46,362 bases of DNA from an uncultured Clostridia bacterium (lineage in GTDB: Bacteria; Bacillota; Clostridia; Christensenellales; Borkfalkiaceae), in the NCBI GenBank assembly GCA_945949395.1, contig CAMFEK010000010.1, positions 1-46,362 on the forward strand, written 5' to 3'. The position numbers and the translations under genes are program-made. Below the pieces are notes generated by a model. That model ran no database searches, was not told where the DNA came from, and saw nothing but the letters and a program-made list of their open reading frames with translations. Below are positions 1 to 8,262 of the stretch, piece by piece; within the stretch, counting starts at the first letter, position 1, and the number at the start of each line of letters is the position of its first letter.

Positions 1-1
1 C

Positions 2-973
2 GATCTCTGCGTCGCATACGGTCGAATCATCACGGCGGCGCTCCCCGTCTTTATGTTGCAGTATATGTTCCAGAGCTTTTTCGTCACGGCGGAAAAACCC
101 AAACTCGGACTTTTCATCACGATATTTTCGGGCGTCACCAACATGGTCGGCGACGCGTTCCTCGTGGGGATCATCGGGCATTTTTGTCATCTCACGCCCG
201 TAGGGCTTGTGAGAATGGCGGCTATCGCTACCGTGCTGAGCCAAATCGTCGGCGGCGTTCTGCCCTTGTTTTATTTTGCCAAGCAGAATAATTCCGGCCT
301 GCTGCGCTTTCGCCCCTTTCGCTTGGAATTCAAAACGATCGGCAAGGTCTGCGCCAACGGCTCGTCGGAGCTTTTGGTCAACCTTTCCATGTCCGTCGTC
401 AATATGCTCTATAACGTTCAGCTCATGCGCTTTGCGGGTGAAAACGGCGTCGCGGCGTACGGAACGCTCATGTACGTCAACTTTATCTTCGTATCCGTAT
501 TCGTCGGGTATTCGGTCGGATCGGCGCCCGTCGTCAGCTATCATTTCGGCTGCGACAATAAAGCCGAGCTGAAAAATATCCTTTTCAAGAGCCTCGTCTT
601 TTTATCCGTCGCGGGCGTCGCGATGACGGGACTTGCGCTTTTGCTCGCCTCGCCGCTCTCTCGGCTGTTTTCTTCGGGCAGCGAGGAGCTGTATCGGCTC
701 ACCAAGCACGCCTTCCTCATCTATTCCTTCTCCTTCCTGATCACGGGGTTCAATATCTACGCCTCCTCCTTCTTTACGGCGCTCAATAACGGGCTCGTAT
801 CCGCCGTCATCTCCGTGATGCGCACGCTCGTGTTTCAGATCGTCTGCATCTATACCCTACCGATATTTTGGGAACTGGACGGGATCTGGTTTTCCATCAT
901 TGTATCGGAAGCCCTCTCGCTCGTCCTCTCGGAGAGTTTTGTCCTCGCAAAGAAAAAGAAATACGGCTATTAA
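2..973 (+). CDS. MATE-family efflux transporter, 3' part
   Basis: The frame is open from base 2, so the gene begins upstream of the window; the ATG at 53 is internal. About 323 residues are visible, roughly the last two thirds to three quarters of a MATE protein (family usually about 440-460 aa). They form a chain of hydrophobic segments separated by short charged loops, with MATE-like stretches such as the AFLVGIIG segment and the late YSFSFLITGF segment. Family members export drugs or metabolites across the cytoplasmic membrane by Na+ or H+ antiport. The substrate cannot be inferred. A hairpin terminator follows at once, so this gene is separate from the phosphate genes downstream. Confidence 0.85.
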   Translation, partial: DLCVAYGRIITAALPVFMLQYMFQSFFVTAEKPKLGLFITIFSGVTNMVGDAFLVGIIGHFCHLTPVGLVRMAAIATVLSQIVGGVLPLFYFAKQNNSGLLRFRPFRLEFKTIGKVCANGSSELLVNLSMSVVNMLYNVQLMRFAGENGVAAYGTLMYVNFIFVSVFVGYSVGSAPVVSYHFGCDNKAELKNILFKSLVFLSVAGVAMTGLALLLASPLSRLFSSGSEELYRLTKHAFLIYSFSFLITGFNIYASSFFTALNNGLVSAVISVMRTLVFQIVCIYTLPIFWELDGIWFSIIVSEALSLVLSESFVLAKKKKYGY

Positions 974-992
974 GCTACGATTTGATTTTTCA

Positions 993-1026
993 GAAAGCTC
1001 ACGGTCTTTTCCGTGGGCTTTCTTTC
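993..1026 (+). terminator. Rho-independent terminator of the MATE gene
   Basis: GAAAGCTCACGG and CCGTGGGCTTTC form a nearly perfect stem around a TCTTTT loop, and the T-rich TCTTTC overlaps its end. It lies 20 bases after the MATE stop codon. Confidence 0.7.
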
Positions 1027-1043
1027 ATGAGGAAACGCGGAAT

Positions 1044-1098
1044 TTTACAAAAAATTTACAAAAAAAGGAATACGCCTTTTTCATGCGTATGTTATAAT
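1044..1098 (+). promoter_or_regulatory. Pho-box-like direct repeat and extended -10 promoter of phoP-phoR
   Basis: TTTACA occurs at 1044-1049 and 1055-1060, exactly 11 bp apart, as in Bacillus-type PhoP boxes (TT-A-CA repeats with 5-bp spacers). A TATAAT at 1093-1098 is preceded by TG at 1090-1091, an extended -10, and there is no good -35, as expected for an activator-dependent promoter. The inner repeat starts 38 bp before the -10, the same distance as in front of pstS. An inverted repeat ATACGC/GCGTAT (1070-1075, 1085-1090) lies between. Autoregulation by the encoded response regulator is inferred. Confidence 0.6.
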
Positions 1099-1140
1099 AT
1101 AGGAAAGCAAACGATAACTTCATGAAAAAGGAGGGAAGAT

Positions 1141-1815
1141 ATGATTTATTGTGTCGAGGACGACGAGGGGATCCGCAATATGGTGGTATACACCCTGAAC
1201 GCCTCGGGGTTCGAGGCTTGCGGATTCGAGGATGGAAAGGGGCTCTTTGCCGCCCTTGCAAACGAGACGCCCGAACTCCTTCTTTTGGATATCATGCTCC
1301 CCGGCGAGGACGGCATCACGATTTTGAAAAAGCTCCGCGCGGAAAACGCCACCAAGCGCCTGCCCGTCATCATGGCGACGGCGAAGGGAACGGAATACGA
1401 TAAGGTGATCGGGCTCGATCTCGGCGCGGACGATTATCTGTGCAAGCCGTTCGGCATGATGGAGATGGTCTCCCGCGTCAAGGCGGTGCTCCGCCGCTGT
1501 ATGCCCAAGGAAGAAAACGAGGTGCTAACGCTAAAGACGCTCCTTCTCAATCATGGCGAGCGCTCGGTCAAGATCGACGGCGAGGCGGTTTCTCTCACCG
1601 TAAAAGAGTACGAACTTCTCCGCTTTCTCTTAAAGAATCGGGGAAAGGTCTTTTCCCGCGATCAACTCATGTCCGAGATTTGGGGGGAAAACTTTATGGG
1701 CGAAAGCCGAACGGTCGACGTACATATCGGTACGCTCCGCGCGAAAATCGGAAGATACGGGGAATGTTTGCAGACGGTGCGCGGATTCGGGTATAAAATA
1801 GAGGAAAGCGTATGA
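1141..1815 (+). CDS. phoP: OmpR/PhoB-family response regulator, phosphate type
   Basis: At 224 aa this has the usual two-domain length. The receiver domain spans residues 1-115, with acidic residues E6-D7-D8, phospho-acceptor D50 in LLLLDIMLP, T80 and K102. A winged-helix DNA-binding domain spans about 130-222 and ends in the typical RGFGYKIEE. It is the DNA-binding half of a two-component system with the overlapping kinase gene. Assignment to phosphate control rests on the pst operon immediately downstream and on 11-bp direct repeats in front of both operons. A strong ribosome site (AAGGAGG, about 1128-1134) fixes the ATG start. The symbol could equally be phoB. Confidence 0.85.
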   Translation: MIYCVEDDEGIRNMVVYTLNASGFEACGFEDGKGLFAALANETPELLLLDIMLPGEDGITILKKLRAENATKRLPVIMATAKGTEYDKVIGLDLGADDYLCKPFGMMEMVSRVKAVLRRCMPKEENEVLTLKTLLLNHGERSVKIDGEAVSLTVKEYELLRFLLKNRGKVFSRDQLMSEIWGENFMGESRTVDVHIGTLRAKIGRYGECLQTVRGFGYKIEESV

Positions 1816-3479
1816 CGAAACGAATTTTTAAGTATATCTGTTGTTTTGTATTTTGCATCTATCTCGTCGTCATCGGCGTAACGGTAGCGATCTTTTACAA
1901 CAGCCTTTGCACGGAGACGAAAAACGCGCTCCGCGTGGAGACGGCGATCGCCGCGCAGGGCGTCGAGAAGGGCGGAAGTTCCTATTTCGAAAATTTGAGC
2001 GCGGACGGCTATCGCATTACTTGGGTGGATGCGCAGGGCAAGGTTCTCTTTGACAGCGTTTCCGACGCGGAGAGCCTGGGCAATCATCTCGATCGGGAGG
2101 AGATCGCGCAAGCGCTCGAATCCGGCTTCGGGGAAAGCTCCCGCTATTCGGATACCATCCTGTCCAAACAGTATTATTGCGCGCAGTCGATCGCGGACGG
2201 CACGGTGGTTCGTTTGAGCGTTTCTCACGATTCCGTATGGGCGATGCTCGTCAAGCTCATTTATCCCATTTTGTATTCCTCTCTCGCGATCGTCGGCGTT
2301 TGCGTCTTTGTCGCCTATAAGATCTCGCAAAAAATCGTAAAGCCCCTCAACGAGATCAACGTCGAGGAACCCGCCAAAAATACGCGCTATCGGGAGATAG
2401 AGCCCCTTTTGACGAGGCTGGAACAGCAACAACTCTCGCTAAAACGCCAAGAGGGGGAGCTTAACCGCAAGCGCGACGAATTTAACGCCATCACCTACGG
2501 CATGAAGGAAGGGATCATCCTGCTGAATGAGGAGAACGTGATCTTAAGCGTCAATCACGCCGCGCAAAGCCTCTTTGAAAACGATCGCTATCTGATCGGA
2601 AAACAGATATTCGAGCTCACCGATCTCACCGAACTTTTGCAGGCGATCGAGCGGGCAAAGAACTCTCAACCCGTTTCCGTCCGCGCGGAGATAGGCGAAA
2701 GGATCGTGCAGATCGACGTGACACCCATTTTTTCTGACGATGCGTTCGTGGGCGCGGTGGTGCTCTTACTGGATATCACCGAAAAGGAACAGGCGGAGAG
2801 CATGCGGCGGGAGTTTACTTCCAACGTGTCGCACGAGCTCAAAACGCCCCTTCATTCCATTTCGGGGCACGCGGAGCTGCTGCTCAACGGGCTCGTAAAG
2901 CAAGAGGATCAATCGGATTTTTTAAGAAAAATTTACGACGAATCGTTGCGCATGATTGCGCTCGTGGAGGATATCATTCACCTTTCTTCGCTGGAAGAAA
3001 ATACCGATTTCGTAAAGGAACCCGTCGATCTGTGGTCGTGCGTGCGGGAAACGGCGTATTCGCTGAAAGGTCAAGCGGATCGGGCGAAGGTGTTTTTATC
3101 CGTAGACGGCGCTCCCGTGAATATTTTGGCGGTGCCTCGGCTCGTAAACGTCATCATCCACAATTTGGTGGATAACGCCATTAAGTACAACAGGGCGCAG
3201 GGCAGCGTCTCCGTGCTCGTCAAGGAGGAAGAGGAGTTTGCCGTCCTCTACGTCAAGGATACGGGCATCGGAATCCCTTACGAAGCGCAGGAACGCGTGT
3301 TCGAACGTTTCTATCGCGTGGATAAGAGCCGCAGTAAGTCGGTCGGCGGCACGGGACTGGGACTATCCATCGTCAAGCACGCCGCAAGGATACTCGACGC
3401 CAAAATCGAACTGATTTCCGCGGTGAACGAGGGCACGACGATGATCGTGCGTTTCCCCAAGGCAAAACGCGAAAGTTAA
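1812..3479 (+). CDS. phoR: PhoR-type membrane sensor histidine kinase with PAS domain
   Basis: 555 aa. A first membrane segment lies at about 8-29, an extracytoplasmic sensor region at about 32-145, and a second membrane segment at about 147-170. A weak HAMP-like linker follows, then a PAS domain at about 222-335. The HisKA domain has phospho-acceptor H341 in SHELKTPL. The HATPase domain has the N-box NLVDNAIKYN, G1 box DTGIGIP and G2 box GGTGLGLSIV. The start codon overlaps the regulator's stop (ATGA), so the two are translationally coupled. It is expected to phosphorylate the upstream regulator. The phosphate signal is inferred from context, since PhoR kinases usually sense the state of the Pst transporter. 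Confidence 0.85.
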   Translation: MTKRIFKYICCFVFCIYLVVIGVTVAIFYNSLCTETKNALRVETAIAAQGVEKGGSSYFENLSADGYRITWVDAQGKVLFDSVSDAESLGNHLDREEIAQALESGFGESSRYSDTILSKQYYCAQSIADGTVVRLSVSHDSVWAMLVKLIYPILYSSLAIVGVCVFVAYKISQKIVKPLNEINVEEPAKNTRYREIEPLLTRLEQQQLSLKRQEGELNRKRDEFNAITYGMKEGIILLNEENVILSVNHAAQSLFENDRYLIGKQIFELTDLTELLQAIERAKNSQPVSVRAEIGERIVQIDVTPIFSDDAFVGAVVLLLDITEKEQAESMRREFTSNVSHELKTPLHSISGHAELLLNGLVKQEDQSDFLRKIYDESLRMIALVEDIIHLSSLEENTDFVKEPVDLWSCVRETAYSLKGQADRAKVFLSVDGAPVNILAVPRLVNVIIHNLVDNAIKYNRAQGSVSVLVKEEEEFAVLYVKDTGIGIPYEAQERVFERFYRVDKSRSKSVGGTGLGLSIVKHAARILDAKIELISAVNEGTTMIVRFPKAKRES

Positions 3480-3505
3480 ATCGTATCTTTTGGTGGAGAG
3501 CCGAC

Positions 3506-3571
3506 TTTACGAAAACATTACAAATTCTTAAAGGGAATGCGGTGGTAGGCGTTCCCTTTTTCTGTTATCAT
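3506..3571 (+). promoter_or_regulatory. Pho-box-like repeats and extended -10 promoter of the pst operon
   Basis: Three hexamers follow one another at 11-bp steps: TTTACG (3506-3511), ATTACA (3517-3522) and the weaker TTAAAG (3528-3533). The extended -10 TGTTATCAT has its TATCAT at 3566-3571, 38 bp from the start of the inner repeat, exactly as in front of phoP. No recognisable -35 is present. Phosphate-starvation activation is inferred. Confidence 0.6.
3533..3561 (+). terminator. Terminator of phoP-phoR, lying inside the pst promoter region
   Basis: GGGAATGC (3533-3540) pairs with GCGTTCCC (3549-3556), with one G-T wobble and an 8-base loop, followed by TTTTT. It sits between the Pho-box repeats and the pstS -10. 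Confidence 0.7.
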
Positions 3572-3600
3572 AAAGCCACTAAAACAAGGAGATAACAGAT

Positions 3601-4422
3601 ATGAATAAGAAAGTAACAAGTTTGGTATTGAGTGCGGCTTTGATCGCCGCTACGGGTTGCGCGGTTCTGGGAACAGCGGGTTGCAATGAGGCGGTGGAAA
3701 TCAATATTTCCGGTTCCTCTTCCGTATCCCCCTTGATGCAGGCTCTCGCCGCCGAATATGAAAAGACGCATAACGTCAGTATCGTCATCAACACGAGCGA
3801 TTCCTCCACGGGCATCACGGAAGCCAAGGAGGGCAAGAACGATCTCGGTATGGCGAGCAAGGCGGTAAAGGAGGACGATCTCACTACCGTGCAGATCGCG
3901 ACCGACGGCGTCGCCGTGATCGTCAACACCGCATCCACCGTGTCCGACGTCACTTCCGCAGAAATTTACGAGCTGTATGCGAACGGCACGCCCGTTCAGA
4001 CGAGCATCGTCGCGGCGATTTCCCGCGAAGAGGGCAGCGGCACGCGCGACGCCTTCGGCGATCTCATCAAGAGCAGCGAGGGCAAGAAACTGAAGGAGCT
4101 TTCCTCTTTAGCGTCCTGCGTTTCCGTACAGAATGCGACGGGTACCGTAAAATCCGTCATCGCCTCCAACACGGCGGCGAATACGATGGGGTACATATCC
4201 ATGGGTTCGTTGGATAACACCGTAAAGGCGTTGAAGGTCAAGGGCGTGGAAGCGACCGCGGAGAACGTAAAGAACGGAAGTTATTCTCTCTCCCGTCCCT
4301 TCAACGTGGTATATAACACGCAAAAGGGCCTCTCGCCCGAAGTGAAAGCCTTCCTCGATTTTATCTTGAGCAAAGAGGGTCAGGCAGTCGTCACCGCGAA
4401 AGGTTACGTGGACGTCTTATGA
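3601..4422 (+). CDS. pstS: Phosphate ABC transporter substrate-binding lipoprotein PstS
   Basis: 273 aa. It begins with a lipoprotein-type signal peptide. Two candidate lipobox cysteines are C20 and C28; GTAGC (C28) just before the mature domain is the better fit. The phosphate-binding signature SGSSSVSP follows at about residues 37-44, with the later family motifs GVAVIVN and EEGSGTRDAF. It captures inorganic phosphate outside the membrane and delivers it to the PstCA permease. The ribosome site AAGGAGATAAC precedes the ATG. Its stop overlaps the start of the next gene. Expression is probably induced by phosphate limitation through the upstream Pho-box-like repeats. Confidence 0.93.
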   Translation: MNKKVTSLVLSAALIAATGCAVLGTAGCNEAVEINISGSSSVSPLMQALAAEYEKTHNVSIVINTSDSSTGITEAKEGKNDLGMASKAVKEDDLTTVQIATDGVAVIVNTASTVSDVTSAEIYELYANGTPVQTSIVAAISREEGSGTRDAFGDLIKSSEGKKLKELSSLASCVSVQNATGTVKSVIASNTAANTMGYISMGSLDNTVKALKVKGVEATAENVKNGSYSLSRPFNVVYNTQKGLSPEVKAFLDFILSKEGQAVVTAKGYVDVL

Positions 4423-6203
4423 GAAACGTTGCACTCACAAAGGAAAACGTTGCAAAGGCGGTATTTATCGCCTTTGCAGCTTTCTCTATTCTCGCGGTAT
4501 TCGCCATCGTATTCTTTCTGCTCTATCAAAGCATTCCCGCCTTTCGGCAGATAGGATTTTTCAATTTTCTCTTCGGAACGACCTGGGCGCCGAAGAACGA
4601 GAGTCTGCCCGTTGCGGAGCGCTTCGGCATTTTCCCCATGATCGTGGGGAGCGTCGCGCTGACGATCACCTCCGTCGCGCTCGGCGGCGTGCTCGCCATC
4701 TTTACGGCGGTATTCGTGGTCTACTACTGCCCGAAAAAGTTAAAGCCCGTCTTTCATCAGCTCATCAACCTGCTCGCGGGCATTCCCTCCATCGTATACG
4801 GCTATTTCGGCTTGACCTTCTTAATGCCGCTCATGGTAAAAATCTTTCACATTCCGCAGGCATACGGTCTCTTATCCGCCACGCTCATCCTCTCTTTGAT
4901 GTTGGTGCCGACCGTCGCGTCCATCACGAAAAACAGTCTGGAATCCGTGCCGATGAATTATTACGAGGGCGCTTTGGCGCTCGGCTGTTCCAAGAACCAA
5001 ACCGTGTTCAAGGTTTGCTTGCCCGCCGCGAAGAACGGTATTCTCGCCGCGATCATTTTAGGCGTCGGGCGCGCCGTGGGCGAGACGATGGCGGTGCAGT
5101 TCTTGGTCGGCAGCGGGGATAACTATCCGGCTCTGTTTTTACCCTTTCGGACGATGACTTCCTCCATCGTCCTCGAAATGGGTTATGCCGACGATGCGCT
5201 GCATAAGCCCGCGCTCGTCGCCATCGGGTTTATCCTGCTTTTATTCATTCTCGTCATCAATCTTTGCCTCGCCGCCGTCAAGCGCAACGACAGCATTTCG
5301 GGCAATAAGCTGTTCAACAGAAAGGTGAAGGAAAGCCGAGGCGCCATCTCGAAGTTTTCCTGGCACAAGACGGGCAGCGCGCAGGATATTTTGTGCATTC
5401 TCTCCTATTGTATAGCCGCCCTGGTCGCCGTCATGCTCCTGTTCGTCGTCGGCTTCGTCCTCATTAAGGGCGTGGGCGGGTTAACCTGGAACTTCCTCTT
5501 CGGCAAGAGCGGCAACGCGCAAGTCACGCTCGCGCCCGCGTTCGTCTCCACGGGCATGGTGATCCTGCTCGCGCTCCTCATCGCGTTGCCCTTCGGCATC
5601 GGCGCGGCGATTTTCCTGAGCGAATACGCCAAGAAGGGGAGCCGATTCGTCAAGATTATCAACCTCTTCATCGATACCCTCTCGGGCGTTCCGTCCGTTG
5701 TATTCGGTCTCTTCGGCATGGTCTTTTTCGGCAATATTTTAGGGATCGGCACGAATCTTTTGAACGGCAGCCTCACGCTTTCGCTCATCGTCCTGCCCAC
5801 CGTCATCCGTTCCACCGAGCAATCGCTCACGGAGGTGCCCGACAGTATGCGAGAGGCGTCCTATGCGCTCGGCGCCAGCAAGGTGAGGACGATCTTCGTC
5901 GTCGTGCTTCCCCAGGCGCTCTCGGGCATTATCACCTCCGTGATCCTCTCTATCGGGCGAATCGTCTCGGAGAGCGCCGCGCTCATCTATACGGCGGGCG
6001 CCGTCGCCTATATGCCGCAGGGCTATTTCTCCCGCGGCGCAACCCTCTCCGTCATGATGTGGTTCTTTAACTCGGCGGACGGCATTGCCGACGCGCAGGC
6101 AAAATGCTTTGCCACCGCGGCGATCCTCATTTTGTGCGTGCTGATCTTGAATATTTTAGTCACCGTAATCGAAAAAACTTTCCGCAAAAGGAGTAACAGA
6201 TGA
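4419..6203 (+). CDS. pstC-pstA: Phosphate ABC transporter permease, PstC-PstA fusion
   Basis: 594 aa, about the sum of a PstC (about 290 aa) and a PstA (about 290 aa). Residues 1-290 form a PstC-like permease with six or so membrane segments and a coupling motif [10 protein letters not shown] charged linker covers about 290-320. Residues 320-594 form a PstA-like permease with its own coupling motif EASYALGAS and the [11 protein letters not shown] segment. In most bacteria these are two genes whose products heterodimerise; here one polypeptide should supply the whole membrane channel. No stop or frameshift separates the halves. It overlaps pstS and pstB by ATGA at both ends. Confidence 0.9.
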   Translation: MRNVALTKENVAKAVFIAFAAFSILAVFAIVFFLLYQSIPAFRQIGFFNFLFGTTWAPKNESLPVAERFGIFPMIVGSVALTITSVALGGVLAIFTAVFVVYYCPKKLKPVFHQLINLLAGIPSIVYGYFGLTFLMPLMVKIFHIPQAYGLLSATLILSLMLVPTVASITKNSLESVPMNYYEGALALGCSKNQTVFKVCLPAAKNGILAAIILGVGRAVGETMAVQFLVGSGDNYPALFLPFRTMTSSIVLEMGYADDALHKPALVAIGFILLLFILVINLCLAAVKRNDSISGNKLFNRKVKESRGAISKFSWHKTGSAQDILCILSYCIAALVAVMLLFVVGFVLIKGVGGLTWNFLFGKSGNAQVTLAPAFVSTGMVILLALLIALPFGIGAAIFLSEYAKKGSRFVKIINLFIDTLSGVPSVVFGLFGMVFFGNILGIGTNLLNGSLTLSLIVLPTVIRSTEQSLTEVPDSMREASYALGASKVRTIFVVVLPQALSGIITSVILSIGRIVSESAALIYTAGAVAYMPQGYFSRGATLSVMMWFFNSADGIADAQAKCFATAAILILCVLILNILVTVIEKTFRKRSNR

Positions 6204-6985
6204 AAGCTATCGAAAAATTTGAAATAAACGGGGAATACGCCCTGACCGTCGAAAACATGAACCTCTGGTACGGATCCTTTCAGGCGCTCAAGGGGATTTG
6301 CATGAATTTCCCCAAAAATAACCTGACGGCGATGATCGGACCTTCCGGGTGCGGAAAGTCCACCCTCATCAAGTCCCTGAACCGCATGAACGACCTCGTC
6401 GAGGGTTGTCGCATCACGGGTACCATCAAGGTGGGGGATACGGATATCTACGATAAAAAATGCGATCTTCCCCGCCTTCGCAAAAACGTGGGCATGGTAT
6501 TTCAGCGCCCGAATCCTCTCGCCATGTCCGTTTACGAGAACATCGCGTACGGACCCAAAACCTTCGGCATCAAGAACAGATCGATGCTCGACGAGATCGT
6601 GGAGCGCTCCCTAAAGGGCGCGGCGATGTGGGAGGAAGTCAAGGATCGACTGAATAAGTCGGCGCTCGGACTCTCGGGCGGTCAGCAACAGCGCTTATGT
6701 ATCGCCCGCGCGCTCTCCGTCGAACCGCAGGTGCTCTTGATGGACGAACCGACCTCCGCGCTCGATCCCATCTCCACGGGCAAAATCGAGGAACTCTGCC
6801 TGGAACTGAAAAAGAGCATGACCGTCATCATGGTCACGCACAATATGCAGCAGGCGTTCCGTATCGCCGATAAAACGGCGTACTTCCTGCTCGGCGAAAT
6901 GATCGAAATGGCGGATACCTCCGTCATCTTCTCCCATCCCCGCGACAAGCGCACGGACGACTACATCAACGGCAGATTCGGTTGA
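6200..6985 (+). CDS. pstB: Phosphate ABC transporter ATPase PstB
   Basis: 261 aa, normal PstB length. Walker A is GPSGCGKST at 47-55, the Q-loop lies in VFQRPNPL, the ABC signature is LSGGQQQR at 158-165, and Walker B is VLLMDEP at 178-184. The switch histidine is in MVTHNM. The [16 protein letters not shown] stretch is typical of PstB. It powers phosphate import through the fused permease. It is the last gene of the operon: phoU, which usually follows pstB, is absent, and a strong terminator comes 28 bases later. Confidence 0.95.
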   Translation: MKAIEKFEINGEYALTVENMNLWYGSFQALKGICMNFPKNNLTAMIGPSGCGKSTLIKSLNRMNDLVEGCRITGTIKVGDTDIYDKKCDLPRLRKNVGMVFQRPNPLAMSVYENIAYGPKTFGIKNRSMLDEIVERSLKGAAMWEEVKDRLNKSALGLSGGQQQRLCIARALSVEPQVLLMDEPTSALDPISTGKIEELCLELKKSMTVIMVTHNMQQAFRIADKTAYFLLGEMIEMADTSVIFSHPRDKRTDDYINGRFG

Positions 6986-7013
6986 TCGAAAGACGCTCGT
7001 CGCGAGAATAACG

Positions 7014-7040
7014 AAAAAAGCCCCGATCGGGGCTTTTTTT
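7014..7040. terminator. Bidirectional terminator between pstB and the GH43 gene
   Basis: GCCCCGATCGGGGC is a perfect palindrome at 7020-7033, flanked by six A on the left and seven T on the right, so it can stop transcription from either side. It overlaps the stop codon of the convergent minus-strand gene. Confidence 0.9.
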
Positions 7041-8034
7041 AATCGTTGATGCCTTTTTGTACTTCGTCGGTGACGGAGAGGTTGTAAAGTTCTTCCTTTT
7101 TGGGGCTGAGAACGGGTTCGTCGTTTTCGTCGTATTCAACTTTGATCGCGTGCGCGTGGCGGTTGTGGTCGGCGAGGGGATCTCCCTTGATCTTGGCGTA
7201 ATCGCGGAAGTGGAGAATGCAGAGATCCTCCTCCTCGTCGCCCTTGACAAAGCAATTGTGCCCGGGTCCGTAAATCTTGAGGGCGGGAATGCTTGCGAGA
7301 ATGGGTTGCGTTCTCTTCTTCCAACTGTTGCGATCCAAAAGATCTGCGTTTTCGTCGGCGGTGAGCATGCCCATGCAGTACATATCGCCCGTGCCGGACG
7401 CGGAGTACGTCAAAAAGATCTTCCCGTTGTGGTGAAGAACGGAAGGGCCTTCGTTGACCCAAAACATCACTCTTTCCCATTCGTAATCGGGGGTGGTGAG
7501 CAGGCGGCGCACCGTCTTTAATCGGGTGGGGGTCTCTAATTCTGCGATATACAGATCGGAGATGTCGAAGTGCTTGCCGGACTTTTGCGCCCATACGGCA
7601 TACCATACGCCCTTGTTTTCGAACACCGTCATGTCCAAAGAAAAGTCTCTAAAGGAATAGGGGTCGTCGTCCGCCGCTTGTATGGCGCCCGCTTCGATCC
7701 AGTTTCCCGTCATGGGATCGTCGCCGTCGCAGACGAGCGCGTAGGGTCTGATCTTCCAACCCTTGGGGTTTTCGCCCGCGGCAAAGTAGATGACCCATTT
7801 CCCCATGATATAATGGAGCTCGGGCGCCCAGATGTTGCTTGCCATGTCGCCAAAGGCGTGTTTTATCCAAACGACCTTCGCCTTTGCGTCCGTCAAACCG
7901 TTTATGGTGTCGGCGCGGCGAAGCTCGATGCGGTCGAATTCGGGGCAGGATCCGGTAAAGTAATAGGTTCCGTTGACTTTGATAACATAAGGATCGGCTC
8001 TTTGAAGAACCAAGGGACTATTGTAGGTTTTCAT
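7039..8034 (-). CDS. Glycoside hydrolase family 43-type protein (copy A)
   Basis: 331 aa with no signal peptide, so it is presumably cytoplasmic. It shows the five-bladed-propeller GH43 pattern: D14 in ADPYV as likely general base, D134 in SLDMTVF as the pKa-tuning aspartate, and E195 in NEGPSVL as likely general acid. GH43 enzymes remove arabinofuranosyl or xylosyl residues; the substrate here is unknown, and action on imported oligosaccharides is inferred from the cytoplasmic location. The start at 8034 is preferred over a more upstream ATG because of the site AGAGGTGATT and because it gives exactly the length of the neighbouring paralogue (copy B). Confidence 0.8.
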   Translation of the reverse strand: MKTYNSPLVLQRADPYVIKVNGTYYFTGSCPEFDRIELRRADTINGLTDAKAKVVWIKHAFGDMASNIWAPELHYIMGKWVIYFAAGENPKGWKIRPYALVCDGDDPMTGNWIEAGAIQAADDDPYSFRDFSLDMTVFENKGVWYAVWAQKSGKHFDISDLYIAELETPTRLKTVRRLLTTPDYEWERVMFWVNEGPSVLHHNGKIFLTYSASGTGDMYCMGMLTADENADLLDRNSWKKRTQPILASIPALKIYGPGHNCFVKGDEEEDLCILHFRDYAKIKGDPLADHNRHAHAIKVEYDENDEPVLSPKKEELYNLSVTDEVQKGIND

Positions 8035-8069
8035 GAGAATCACCTCTTTTTTTCTTTTCCTTTTCGGGT

Positions 8070-8098
8070 ATTTTATATTCCTTTTTCGCAAAAGTCAA
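8070..8098 (-). promoter_or_regulatory. Sigma-A-type promoter of GH43 copy A
   Basis: On the minus strand, TTGACT (8098-8093) and TAAAAT (8075-8070) are separated by 17 bp. Confidence 0.7.
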
Positions 8099-8210
8099 CG
8101 GATTATTTCAATATTTTTTTATGAAAAATCAGACAAGAAAAAAGAGATTATTTTGCTATTTGCCTTCTAAAAATGTTCTAAATGGACAAAAATACCCCGT
8201 TTTCGTAAAA

Positions 8211-8255
8211 GAAAAGCCCGCCGCCACGTCTGCTTGCGGCAGAGGAGGCGGCGGG
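8211..8255 (-). terminator. Terminator of GH43 copy B
   Basis: CCCGCCGCC (8217-8225) and GGCGGCGGG (8247-8255) form a strong 9-bp GC stem. In the minus-strand direction it ends in a short CTTTTC tract; the plus-strand side has a run of six T. It separates copy B from copy A. Confidence 0.75.
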
Positions 8256-8262
8256 ACTTTTT

